DNA from: Cytobacillus oceanisediminis
Lineage (GTDB): Bacteria > Bacillota > Bacilli > Bacillales > Cytobacillaceae
Reading direction: 5' to 3'
Assembly: GCF_003182355.1 (NCBI RefSeq)
Contig: NZ_QGTW01000001.1
Coordinates: forward strand, 372,001 to 436,000
Length of the DNA: 64,000 nucleotides
Position 1 is the stretch's first letter; each line of letters begins with the position of its first letter. The translations under genes were made by a program, and so were the position numbers. The notes beneath the pieces are model-generated. The model was not told the origin of the DNA. It worked only from the letters and a program-made list of their open reading frames with translations, and made no database searches. Positions 1 to 7,010 of this stretch are shown here, in pieces.

Positions 1-5
1 ACCGA

Positions 6-947
6 ATGTTTAAAAAAGGATTTCTTTTATTTGCCGCATCCTTTCTGGCCGTGTTAATACTTGCAGCTTGCAGCAATGAAAAAAGCAGCACACCTGCCAG
101 CGAAGATGGAAAAGTTCAAGTTGTTACTACCTACTCGATTGTATATGACATCGTAAAAAATGTAGGCGGAGATCTGGTTGAAATTCATAGTTTAGCTCCA
201 ATCGGCTCAAATCCGCACGAATATGACCCGCTTCCTGTCGATGTCCAAAAAACAACGGATGCAGATGCTGTGTTTTACAATGGCTTAAATTTGGAGGCCG
301 GCAACTCTTGGTTCGATAACCTTATGGAAACAGCCGGAAAAGATGGTGAGGATGCTCCTGTCTTCCTTATGAGCAAGGGTGTCGAAGCCATGCATTTAAC
401 GACCGAAGGCAACGAAGGCGAAGAAGATCCTCATGCATGGCTGGATATTCGAAATGGAATCAAATACGCAGAAAATGCGAGAGATGGATTAATAAATGTG
501 GATCCTGACAATAAAGAGGTTTATGAGAAAAATGCAGAAGCCTATATCGCTGAACTTCAAGAACTGCATGACAAAGCGGTCAAACAATTTAAAGAGATTC
601 CGGAAAAAGAACGTGTGCTTGTAACGAGTGAAGGTGCTTTTAAATATTTTAGCGAAGCCTATGGATTCCAGGCGGAATATATCTGGGAGATCAACCAGGA
701 AAACCAGGGAACACCAGAACAAATTACAAGAATTGTAGATATTATCAATGAAAAAGGAATTACCGGACTATTCCTGGAAACAAGCATTGATGCTCGAAGC
801 ATGGAAGCTGTATCTGATGAAACCAATGTTCCTATCATGGGTAAAGTTTTTACAGACTCATTGGCAAAGCCAGGTGAAGACGGCGATACGTATATCTCCA
901 TGATGGAGTGGAATATTAAAACCATTAAAGAAGGCTTGACTAAGTAA
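6..947 (+). CDS. Mn/Zn ABC transporter substrate-binding lipoprotein
   Basis: Extracytoplasmic binding protein of the cluster A-I (MntA/PsaA/ZnuA) family that delivers Mn(II) or Zn(II) to an ABC importer. Seen: signal peptide with lipobox ending LAAC (Cys22), and the four expected metal ligands, H71 in NPHEYDP, H143 in DPHAWLD, E209 in VTSEGAF and D284 in FTDSLAK. The acidic 'EGNEGEED' loop before H143 is short and not His-rich, which favours Mn over Zn (inference). The 313-aa length is normal. The gene begins at the window edge, so its ATPase and permease partners are probably upstream, outside the window. A terminator follows. Confidence 0.9.
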   Translation: MFKKGFLLFAASFLAVLILAACSNEKSSTPASEDGKVQVVTTYSIVYDIVKNVGGDLVEIHSLAPIGSNPHEYDPLPVDVQKTTDADAVFYNGLNLEAGNSWFDNLMETAGKDGEDAPVFLMSKGVEAMHLTTEGNEGEEDPHAWLDIRNGIKYAENARDGLINVDPDNKEVYEKNAEAYIAELQELHDKAVKQFKEIPEKERVLVTSEGAFKYFSEAYGFQAEYIWEINQENQGTPEQITRIVDIINEKGITGLFLETSIDARSMEAVSDETNVPIMGKVFTDSLAKPGEDGDTYISMMEWNIKTIKEGLTK

Positions 948-978
948 CCAATAGCAAAACAAACTGGATAAAACCAAA

Positions 979-1005
979 GACACCTCTTCCTTTTGGAGAG
1001 GTGTC
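979..1005 (+). terminator. Rho-independent terminator after metal-binding lipoprotein
   Basis: Inverted repeat GACACCTC / GAGGTGTC around a short loop, beginning 32 nt after the stop codon. The T-run behind it is weak, so termination efficiency is uncertain. Confidence 0.6.
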
Positions 1006-1047
1006 AACTTTCATAATAAAAAGGTTATACCAGAAGTACCAAGCCAT

Positions 1048-1773
1048 TTATCTGAACCATTCAGTTAAAATCACCATTGAGAGAAACCCAATAATAAAAG
1101 CCAATGTAGACGCTCTTTCATTCCCATCCCCATGGCTTTCAGGGATTAATTCTTTATAAACTACAAAGAGCATTGAGCCTGCCGCAAAAGCAAGTCCATA
1201 AGGAATAATATGTTCAAAGGATCCGCCAAATAACACCCCTATTAATCCAGCACATAATTCAATCATTCCTGTCAGGGCTGCGAAAAGAATGGCTTTTACC
1301 CTGCTGACATTCTGTGTAACTAAAAATAATGCAACCAAAAATCCGTCTGGGACATTTTGAAGCCCTATAGCAAAAGCTACGAGCGGGCCAAGATCCTGGC
1401 TGCTGCTTACATTGCTTATTCCGACTGACAGACCTTCTGGCAAATTATGCAGTGACATCGCTATTAAAAACAATATGACAACACTTGAATGCCCCGCTGA
1501 ACGTTTGGAATTGTCCAAATCCACATGTGGGATAAAACTTTCCAGCAAGGTCAAAACAAGGGTTCCCATTAAAATTCCAATCACCAGAACAGTAAGATTC
1601 GATAGCTTAATAGCAGATGGAATTAATCCGTAAGCCGACGCTGCAACCATAATCCCTGCCGTATAGGCCAGCAAAACGTCCTTCCCTTTATGGGAAACAT
1701 TTTTTATTAACAAAATAGGCAGGGCCCCTAAGCCTGTACAAAGTGATGAAAAAAGAATAGGCAACAATGACAT
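1048..1773 (-). CDS. ZIP family metal transporter
   Basis: Membrane transporter of the ZIP family, which moves divalent cations (Zn, Fe, Mn) into the cytoplasm. Seen: about eight hydrophobic segments over 241 aa; the hallmark HNLPEGLSVG in TM4 and a second polar motif, QNVPDGF, in TM5. In the second motif the usual His-x-x-x-Glu is replaced by N-V-P-D-G, as in some GufA-like members. It is transcribed divergently from the MntR-like regulator, 156 nt away, so that regulator is the obvious candidate to control it (inference). Confidence 0.85.
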   Translation of the reverse strand: MSLLPILFSSLCTGLGALPILLIKNVSHKGKDVLLAYTAGIMVAASAYGLIPSAIKLSNLTVLVIGILMGTLVLTLLESFIPHVDLDNSKRSAGHSSVVILFLIAMSLHNLPEGLSVGISNVSSSQDLGPLVAFAIGLQNVPDGFLVALFLVTQNVSRVKAILFAALTGMIELCAGLIGVLFGGSFEHIIPYGLAFAAGSMLFVVYKELIPESHGDGNERASTLAFIIGFLSMVILTEWFR

Positions 1774-1929
1774 GAAAATCCTCCAGGATCTTATTAGTTC
1801 ATCATATGTTTGAATTCATTGAACATGCATCCAGTTCCCCAAACTTCTCTGTAAAATCCTTAAAACTAATACTAGTTAAAGATGCTCATCCATGCCACTC
1901 TTTTAATAAATGAAATGAAGGTGAATGTA
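1774..1929. promoter_or_regulatory. Divergent control region between ZIP transporter and MntR-like gene
   Basis: The region should hold both promoters. It contains the inverted repeat AACTA-ATAC-TAGTT at 1864-1877, a possible operator. I see no match to the TTTGCCTTAAGG type of MntR box. Confidence 0.35.
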
Positions 1930-2304
1930 TTGGAGCCAAAGAGTATAAAAAAATATATTATTGAGATCTATAATTTAGAAAGAAAATATGGACATGCGAC
2001 CATATCAGATATTGCTGAATTACTTAATGTGACCGTTTCGTCTGCTTCAAAAATGGTTGCAAAACTTAAAAAACAAGGTTTTGTAAACTTCCAGCCATAC
2101 AGAACTGTGACTTTGACAAAAAAAGGTTTAGAAATTGGAAATCAGCTAGAATATACCAATAAAACATTAGTTGAATTTTATAAATATATTGGGATCGAAG
2201 AAAAAAAGATTACACAAGAAGTGAAAGAAATTGAGGTTTATATTAATCCTGAAGTAGTGACAAAGATTAAAAGTTTCCTGGAGACAAAAGTAAAAAACGC
2301 TTGA
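1930..2304 (+). CDS. MntR/DtxR-family regulator lacking most metal ligands
   Basis: DtxR-family winged-helix repressor, co-linear with B. subtilis MntR without gaps from about residue 5 to 120. I chose TTG 1930 because AAGGTG lies 8 nt upstream and the result matches MntR's length; an ATG at 1882 has no ribosome site. Compared with MntR (sequence recalled from memory), the metal ligands D8, E11, H77, E99 and H103 are K8, I11, N77, K99 and V103. Only E102 is kept. The DNA-binding helix (TVSSASKMVAKLKKQG) is intact. It therefore probably binds DNA but not Mn(II) in the MntR manner (inference). Its neighbour is a divergent ZIP gene. Confidence 0.8.
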   Translation: MEPKSIKKYIIEIYNLERKYGHATISDIAELLNVTVSSASKMVAKLKKQGFVNFQPYRTVTLTKKGLEIGNQLEYTNKTLVEFYKYIGIEEKKITQEVKEIEVYINPEVVTKIKSFLETKVKNA

Positions 2305-2566
2305 AAGGAACCTTTTTCCAGCCACGAACCGTTGTGGCAACACACAAAAAGATAAAACTTTTTTCTCCTATAGCAATAGTGAATGCCGTTCCACTGAAAA
2401 GACAGACAAACCCTGCAACAAAAGAAAATTGCTGCCATTGATTCAGCGTTTTTGCATCCATCCCCCGCAGCATACCTCCACTTGAGATGATTACAAAGCT
2501 GATTAAAGGAACCCATTAAACTGCAAAGAATGCCCCTAAGGAGAGGAAATACCTCCATTGGGACAT
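2267..2566 (-). pseudogene. Small membrane protein gene interrupted by a stop codon
   Basis: Reading from ATG 2566 gives MSQWRYFLSLGAFFAV, then an in-frame TAA (2516-2518), then WVPLISFVIISSGG and two further hydrophobic stretches (FSFVAGFVCLFSGTAFTIAI, FIFLCVATTV). The hydrophobic pattern continues across the stop in one frame, so this looks like one three-helix membrane protein with a nonsense mutation. I do not recognise the family. The 3' end overlaps the convergent MntR-like gene. A downstream restart is possible, but no good ribosome site is visible. Confidence 0.45.
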
Positions 2567-2755
2567 TCTTTCACTTTTGGTTTAAGTCATCATCATCCCC
2601 CTACTTATAAAAAATCTGTTCAAGCTTCACTCACAACAAAAAGCCCTTAAAGGAATAAACCTAAAAATGCTTCATTCTGTTGTTTTTTTGACCTCAAAGA
2701 AGGATACATCATGAATGCGTCGTATTTTAAAAATAACAAAGGAAGGAGAATGGGT

Positions 2756-3292
2756 ATGGGGAAGAAAGAAAAATTGTATTACAAACGGGGTACGGAGGAA
2801 CTGAAAAAGAAAAACATCCGTGCCCACAAACTGGTTCATGAATTCAATCATTCCCCAATAGAAGATTCAGCTAAAAAAGAGGAAATAATTAATGAGTTGT
2901 TTGGAAGTGCAGGATTAAATCCGGGTATTGAACATAATTTCCATTGTGATTTGGGCTACGACATTCATGTGGGCGACCATTTTTATGCAGGTTATAACTG
3001 TACAATACTAGATATGGCAGAAGTAAGGATTGGGAACAAATGTATGATTGGCCCGAATGTTGGTCTATACACGGGTGGCCATTCCATTGAGCCGAAAGAT
3101 CGAAACAAAAGTGGTTATGCGGTTCCCATTAACATAGGAAATGATGTATGGATTAGCGGCAGCTCAGTGATCTTGCCAGGCATCACCATTGGAGATAACT
3201 CCATTGTGGCCGCTGGTTCCGTTGTGAAGAAAGATGTGCCTGCCAATACGATTGTGGCGGGGAATCCAGCGAAGATACTAAAAAGCATTTAA
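2756..3292 (+). CDS. Sugar O-acetyltransferase (maltose/galactoside acetyltransferase type)
   Basis: Left-handed beta-helix acyltransferase that moves an acetyl group from acetyl-CoA to a sugar hydroxyl; cytosolic. Seen: N-terminal Maa-type region followed by hexapeptide repeats, the catalytic-type GGHSIEP motif, and the C-terminal run IGDNSIVAAGSVV..AGNPAKILK typical of Maa/LacA. ATG 2756 is chosen because GGAAGGAG lies 7-8 nt upstream; an ATG at 2750 is too close to that site. A strong hairpin terminator follows. The physiological acceptor cannot be told from sequence. Confidence 0.85.
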   Translation: MGKKEKLYYKRGTEELKKKNIRAHKLVHEFNHSPIEDSAKKEEIINELFGSAGLNPGIEHNFHCDLGYDIHVGDHFYAGYNCTILDMAEVRIGNKCMIGPNVGLYTGGHSIEPKDRNKSGYAVPINIGNDVWISGSSVILPGITIGDNSIVAAGSVVKKDVPANTIVAGNPAKILKSI

Positions 3293-3314
3293 CTTATAGA
3301 CGCTTTTATCCAAT

Positions 3315-3354
3315 AAAAAAACGCATGGAAGCTGGATAATCCATGCGTTTTTTC
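3315..3354. terminator. Bidirectional terminator
   Basis: ACGCATGGA / TCCATGCGT stem flanked by A6 on the left and T6 on the right, so it can act in both directions. It serves the acetyltransferase gene from the left and possibly the gene at 3429 from the right. Confidence 0.8.
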
Positions 3355-3428
3355 TGCTAAATTTAATTCCGATAAGCATTTTATCTGGAGCTGTCCCTCT
3401 GTGATATTAGATCAACTATCAAACGTTG

Positions 3429-3833
3429 TTACCCCACAGCTAAATCACTTAAATGACTTTCCCGTCCAGCCATAAGTTTAAGTGATTCGTTTAACAAATT
3501 AGAGTGGATGGCAAATGATGTTTCATCTCCTCTTTCAAGGTCCTGATCGATCTTAAATTGCAAATAGTTTATCCTCAAGTCAATGTCAATTAAAGATATT
3601 ATTTGTTCGTTCATTAAATACAGCTCTAAATCTTCCGTAGCCATAAAAAAGGCATGTTGTTCATTTATCACCACGAAAACATACCAGCCTTTCGCCATCG
3701 TAAATTTACGTTCAGGAGTGACTTCGATTAGATCTCCTTTTTGGATTGTGATCGAGAATGCATGATAAGCATCAGGACAAAAACAATCAATATCATGTTG
3801 AAATGCTTTCATAGCAATATAATGTTCATTCAT
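3429..3833 (-). CDS. Hypothetical protein with IDEAL-like C-terminal segment
   Basis: A 134-aa soluble protein. The first 75 residues (MNEHYIAMKAFQHD.. to ..MATEDLELYLM) are a beta-rich region I do not recognise. The second half (about residues 88-120, LRINYLQFKIDQDLERGDET...) resembles the short IDEAL domain found at the C-terminus of several Bacillaceae proteins of unknown role. The ATG has a GGAGAGAA ribosome site. It stands alone between a terminator and a small Cys-rich gene. The IDEAL assignment is by eye only. Confidence 0.6.
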   Translation of the reverse strand: MNEHYIAMKAFQHDIDCFCPDAYHAFSITIQKGDLIEVTPERKFTMAKGWYVFVVINEQHAFFMATEDLELYLMNEQIISLIDIDLRINYLQFKIDQDLERGDETSFAIHSNLLNESLKLMAGRESHLSDLAVG

Positions 3834-3874
3834 ATTCTTCTCTCCTCTAATTTACTTTAAAAAGTATGTATTCT

Positions 3875-4051
3875 TTAACTTCCAGCAGAATCGATATCCT
3901 CTAATCCGCAACAAGGGCACTGGGAGGAGCAGCTTTCATCCTCTGCCTCTACAATAAAGCCACACCATTCACAAACATAGATTTTAGACGTCTTATACCC
4001 CTCCCAAAGATGTTTTTTATATGTAACCTTATAAGTGTAAATTATTATCAT
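3875..4051 (-). CDS. Small zinc-ribbon/rubredoxin-like protein (58 aa)
   Basis: Short ORF starting MIIIYTYKVTYKKHLWEG and containing YVCEWCGFIVEAEDES and QCPCCGLEDID. Two CxxC knuckles (C27/C30 and C45/C48, plus C41 and C47) would bind Zn or Fe in a rubredoxin-like fold. No strong ribosome site precedes ATG 4051, so the start is uncertain; the Cys-rich part is the convincing section. A near-consensus Fur-type box sits 20 nt upstream of the start, implying expression under iron (or Mn/Zn) limitation. I cannot give a function. Confidence 0.6.
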   Translation of the reverse strand: MIIIYTYKVTYKKHLWEGYKTSKIYVCEWCGFIVEAEDESCSSQCPCCGLEDIDSAGS

Positions 4052-4070
4052 AACTTAAAATTAGTTTAAT

Positions 4071-4091
4071 TGAAAATGATTATCATTGTCA
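4071..4091. promoter_or_regulatory. Fur-family operator (Fur box)
   Basis: TGAAAATGATTATCATTGTC plus A matches the Bacillus 7-1-7 Fur motif TGATAATnATTATCA with one mismatch in the core and extends the symmetry outward. It lies just upstream of the small Cys-rich ORF on the minus strand. PerR or Zur cannot be excluded, since their boxes are related. Confidence 0.7.
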
Positions 4092-4200
4092 AGGGTGTTA
4101 AGAAGAATGCTGCTACTCTTTTGGCGTTAGCTTAAATCCTATAACATCCTCAGTTCTCTTTTTATAAATGCCGTCCTGAATTTGGTGACATTTGTTTGTT

Positions 4201-4405
4201 TTACAGTTTCATAAAGACCTTTTTCATTGCACTGATTCTATTTTCCAGCTTTATGAACCTCTGATGGCGACCTTTTCTCCCGCTCCAATTCATGTTCCAG
4301 CTTCATAAACCTCTCATAGCAACCTTTTTCTTCGTTCCGCTCCATTTTAAGTTCAAAGAAACTCTTCTCCTGTAAAATAGATCCCTCTACCCACTCGTTC
4401 ACCAT
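4201..4405 (-). pseudogene. Frameshifted ORF with tandem coiled-coil-like repeats
   Basis: ATG 4405 opens a frame reading MVNEWVEGSILQEKSFFELKM and on through CYERFMKLEHELEREK, ending at 4238. Reading one base earlier in the A-run at about 4273 continues as GRHQRFIKLENRISAMKK..FMKL to a stop at 4201. The two halves are repeats of each other at DNA level (GAAAAAGGT in one, GAAAAGGT in the other), so one A has been lost. The heptad-like FxKLE..E pattern suggests a short coiled coil. It is either a decayed small gene or a chance repeat. Confidence 0.35.
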
Positions 4406-4430
4406 TTCGACACAATCCCGCGTAAACCAC

Positions 4431-4463
4431 CCTGACCTTTCCCTTCCCTCAACTGTATATAGA
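4431..4463 (+). promoter_or_regulatory. Candidate alternative-sigma promoter 1
   Basis: CCTGACCTTT followed, 24 nt from its first base, by GTATATAGA. The same two blocks at exactly the same distance precede the DUF1659 gene (6205-6237). Neither block resembles a sigma-A -35, so the neighbouring sigma factor is the natural candidate to read both. Confidence 0.5.
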
Positions 4464-4486
4464 AGGTGAAAGGGTGGTGCATTTTA

Positions 4487-5296
4487 ATGAATTTAAAATC
4501 AGGCAGTGTTGACCAGTTTGAACAATGTTCCCAGTTTAATAACCTACAGGAATTTAATGTCCATTTAGAGATGTGGCTTGCGGTGAATAAGGAGAAGTTT
4601 TCGAAGGGTGAGCTTGTTGGCCTAAAGCGGCTGGCGCGTTTTGCAGCCAAAGTTCCCGGTGTATCCAATGCAAAGATTGGAACAGTGTTAAAAGCAATCC
4701 ACGAAGAATACAGCGGAAACGGAATTTCCCGCTCCACTTTTAAAAGGATGATCGTAAAAGCATCCGAGTTAGGCATATTCACAGTTCATGAAACAGAAAG
4801 AAAGAACGGATCCCAGTCCAGCAACTTATACATATTCAATCGCTTTCCCAAGAGTGAACCACCTAAGGAGAAAAAAATGGACCACCATAATAAAACTATT
4901 AATCTTTCTAAAACTAATAAAAATCAAAAGAATAATAAACGTAACGAAACCGGCCTCGACTACACATATACTAGCGATCGTGTTCCGAATGCTTTCGTTG
5001 ATGCTGTGAAGTACTTTTTCCCTGAAGCAAAGTCAATCGAGGAATTTTGGAGAATGACAACTATTGCAGCTTACCGCAATAATCGCGAACAAAATAAGCT
5101 CCAGGTACTTGACACAGCCATTCATTCCTTTAAGCAGCTAATCGGGAAAATGAAATCAAGCATAATAGCTAAGCCAATCGCCTACTTTTATGGAATTCTG
5201 AATCAAAAATTTGAAGAACTTTACTTTGAAGATCTATTAGATATGGGCTTTTCATTGAATAACGATCAATCCTATATGGGCTTTTTCTACAAATAA
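4487..5296 (+). CDS. Winged-helix (replication-initiator-like) protein of unknown role
   Basis: A 269-aa soluble protein. Residues about 20-110 look like a winged-helix DNA-binding domain (KFSKGELVGLKRLARFA..., ISRSTFKRMIVKASELGIF). A Lys/Asn-rich linker (KKMDHHNKTINLSKTNKNQKNN) follows, then an all-helical C-terminal domain (FVDAVKYFFPEAKSIEEFW...LLDMGF). This layout recalls plasmid RepA/DnaD-like proteins and uncharacterised Bacillus HTH proteins. ATG 4487 is chosen over GTG 4466 because a weak GGGTGG site fits it. It sits just behind the unusual promoter shared with the DUF1659 operon and 200 nt before a sigma factor gene, so a regulatory partner role is possible. Confidence 0.6.
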   Translation: MNLKSGSVDQFEQCSQFNNLQEFNVHLEMWLAVNKEKFSKGELVGLKRLARFAAKVPGVSNAKIGTVLKAIHEEYSGNGISRSTFKRMIVKASELGIFTVHETERKNGSQSSNLYIFNRFPKSEPPKEKKMDHHNKTINLSKTNKNQKNNKRNETGLDYTYTSDRVPNAFVDAVKYFFPEAKSIEEFWRMTTIAAYRNNREQNKLQVLDTAIHSFKQLIGKMKSSIIAKPIAYFYGILNQKFEELYFEDLLDMGFSLNNDQSYMGFFYK

Positions 5297-5492
5297 TAAA
5301 AAAAGTGAATTTTTCTTAAAAATCGGCGAGTTAGACCCTTCTTTCGGGGAGTTTGGTACCCAAACTCGGGCGTTTAAGGGGTAAACACAACGAAACTCGA
5401 CTTTTTTTCGATTCGCAAAAAAATCGTTTTCCCGCTATGTTAAAGCTACCCGGGAATACTTAGAGCGCGCGCTTTCCTGAAGGGACACAAAC

Positions 5493-6017
5493 ATGGAAAG
5501 CTTTGAACAGACAGCAGCACAATTTGATCCAATGATACACAAAATCATGAACAGTCTGAACATTTATAAAAACAGAGATGAATTCTATCAGCTGGGGGTA
5601 ATTACACTCTGGAACGTTTGGAAAGACCATGATCCAAAGAAAGGTCCGTTCATTTCATATGCCTATGGTTTTGTAAAAGGGAAAATGATGAACGAATTAA
5701 CAAAACAAGCAAACCATAAGGCTCGTTTTGTCTATCCTAAGGAAGAATTCTGGGAAGCCATCGAGGAAGTTGTTGAGGATTCGCAGGAATTTAGCACCAC
5801 CGACCTGCTTGATGATTTGTTAAAAAGCTGCAGAACTTTATCAGAAAATCAAAGAAAATGGCTGAAGTATACCTTGTGTGATCAACTGACAGTCAGGGAA
5901 ATTGCAGATAAAGAACAAGTCTCCCTGTCAGCAGTCAAAAACTGGCGCCAGGGAGCCCGGGAGAAATTAAAATTAATCTATGATAATAGCGGCAAATTAA
6001 GCACACTCATTTCATAA
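5493..6017 (+). CDS. Sigma-70 family RNA polymerase sigma factor
   Basis: A 174-aa alternative sigma factor. Region 2 is visible at about residues 10-75 (FYQLGVITLWNVWKDHDPKKGPFISYAYGFVKGKMMNEL is the typical region 2.1-2.3 pattern) and region 4.2 near the C-terminus (LTVREIADKEQVSLSAVKNWRQGAREKLK is the helix-turn-helix). There is no clear region 3 and no anti-sigma gene adjacent. The start has an AAGGGAC site. The upstream 200 nt holds an inverted repeat GAGTTTG/CAAACTC at about 5349-5368. Neighbouring genes DUF1659, DUF2922 and yvrJ suggest a SigO (YvrI)-like locus, since yvrJ neighbours that sigma factor in B. subtilis. Confidence 0.85.
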   Translation: MESFEQTAAQFDPMIHKIMNSLNIYKNRDEFYQLGVITLWNVWKDHDPKKGPFISYAYGFVKGKMMNELTKQANHKARFVYPKEEFWEAIEEVVEDSQEFSTTDLLDDLLKSCRTLSENQRKWLKYTLCDQLTVREIADKEQVSLSAVKNWRQGAREKLKLIYDNSGKLSTLIS

Positions 6018-6204
6018 CAGCCGCTCTAATATCAAATACCAAACACCTTACATTTATCGTAAAATTTCGTTATTCCAATGCCAAGCAGTTTATTTCCGTG
6101 AATGCGTAAATTTCCGTTTTTTTCGGAAAAGTTCAGTCGCTATTATTCCGCATTTCCGGAAGATGGTGTCTCTTTTAAACATTTTCCTAACTTTTTAAAT
6201 TCAC

Positions 6205-6237
6205 CCTGTCCTTTTTGCCTAAAAAAACGTATATAGA
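6205..6237 (+). promoter_or_regulatory. Candidate alternative-sigma promoter 2 (DUF1659 operon)
   Basis: CCTGTCCTTT with GTATATAGA starting 24 nt after its first base, the same spacing as at 4431-4463. The intervening 14 nt are different in the two sites, so the identity is confined to the -35-like and -10-like blocks. It ends about 20 nt before the DUF1659 start. Confidence 0.55.
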
Positions 6238-6258
6238 GTGTGAAAGGAGGTGATCAGC

Positions 6259-6477
6259 ATGGCACAAGCAAATATCATCGATACAAAACTTCGCCTTGTT
6301 TTTGAAACGGGCTTGGATGAACAAGGGAAACCTATTCACAAGTCCAAAACCTACAGCAGCCTGAAGCAATCAGCTACACCAGACCAGCTATATGCGGTTG
6401 GACAAGCTGTTGCTTCGCTATCCACCTACCCGTTGGCAGCACTAAATAGAAATGACAGCTTCGATATCGTAGGCTAA
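6259..6477 (+). CDS. DUF1659 family small protein
   Basis: A 72-aa protein beginning MAQANIIDTKLRLVFETG. Its pattern is that of DUF1659: short beta strands, then KSKTYSSLKQSATPDQLYAVGQAVASL and a polar C-terminus. Its role is unknown. ATG 6259 is chosen because AAAGGAGGTGAT lies at ideal distance; a GTG at 6250 is inside that site. It is the first gene of a DUF1659-DUF2922(-yvrJ) set behind the candidate alternative-sigma promoter. The two small DUF proteins have similar size and layout (N-terminal strands, central helix). Confidence 0.85.
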   Translation: MAQANIIDTKLRLVFETGLDEQGKPIHKSKTYSSLKQSATPDQLYAVGQAVASLSTYPLAALNRNDSFDIVG

Positions 6478-6520
6478 TTCTTTCTATTAATATCCTAAAC
6501 TGGCAGGGAGGTGAAACAGA

Positions 6521-6739
6521 ATGGCGAAAACGTTAGAAATGACTTTCCTTTCCGATATGGGAAAGCCATCTAAATTAACAATTGACAATCCAAAGGAGCC
6601 AATTGACCCGATTGCTGTCAAAGCAGCTATGGACCAAATCATTGCTGCCAATGCCTTTGTCGGCAATGGCGGTGACTTTGTTCAAGCACAGGGAGCTAGA
6701 TTGCTTGAGCGCAACGTAACTGACTATGATCTAGTTTAA
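6521..6739 (+). CDS. DUF2922 family small protein
   Basis: A 72-aa protein starting MAKTLEMTFLSDMGKPSKLT with NPKEPIDPIAVKAAMDQIIA in the middle, the DUF2922 pattern. No known function. A strong GGGAGGTG ribosome site lies 8 nt before the ATG. It follows DUF1659 by 43 nt, so the two are co-transcribed, and a strong terminator comes right after it. Confidence 0.85.
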   Translation: MAKTLEMTFLSDMGKPSKLTIDNPKEPIDPIAVKAAMDQIIAANAFVGNGGDFVQAQGARLLERNVTDYDLV

Positions 6740-6746
6740 TTCGAAG

Positions 6747-6778
6747 AGGCCGGTTTCTTTCTGAACCGGCCTTTTTTA
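6747..6778 (+). terminator. Rho-independent terminator between DUF2922 and yvrJ
   Basis: AGGCCGGTT / AACCGGCCT stem with TTTTTT after it. The strong stem lies inside the gene cluster, so yvrJ receives only read-through or has its own promoter in the next 30 nt. Confidence 0.9.
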
Positions 6779-6807
6779 TTAATCTGTTATTGAAAGGAGC
6801 AAACATC

Positions 6808-6945
6808 ATGGAACAGATGGTCACATTGATCAGCGAACTCGGCTTTCCGATCGTTGTCACGCTATTTCTACTGAACAGAATCGAAGCCAAACTCGATGTC
6901 GTGGTGTCCTCAATCCAGGGACTGCCGGATCGGTTGAGGGAATAA
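6808..6945 (+). CDS. yvrJ: YvrJ family small protein (45 aa)
   Basis: Starts MEQMVTLISELGFPIVVTL with a single hydrophobic segment followed by NRIEAKLD and a polar tail, the YvrJ family pattern. It also resembles the small holin-like BhlA/UviB proteins in layout (one membrane helix, then a short charged coil). An AAAGGAG site lies 7 nt before the ATG. In B. subtilis yvrJ lies by the SigO/RsoA sigma genes, consistent with the sigma factor 800 nt upstream here. Function unknown. A decayed second copy lies at 33.2 kb. Confidence 0.85.
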   Translation: MEQMVTLISELGFPIVVTLFLLNRIEAKLDVVVSSIQGLPDRLRE

Positions 6946-7010
6946 AAGTATAATAATCTCCCTTGATTGAACTTATTTCAGGGGAGGTCTCTCCGGAAAG
7001 AAAACCGGTT

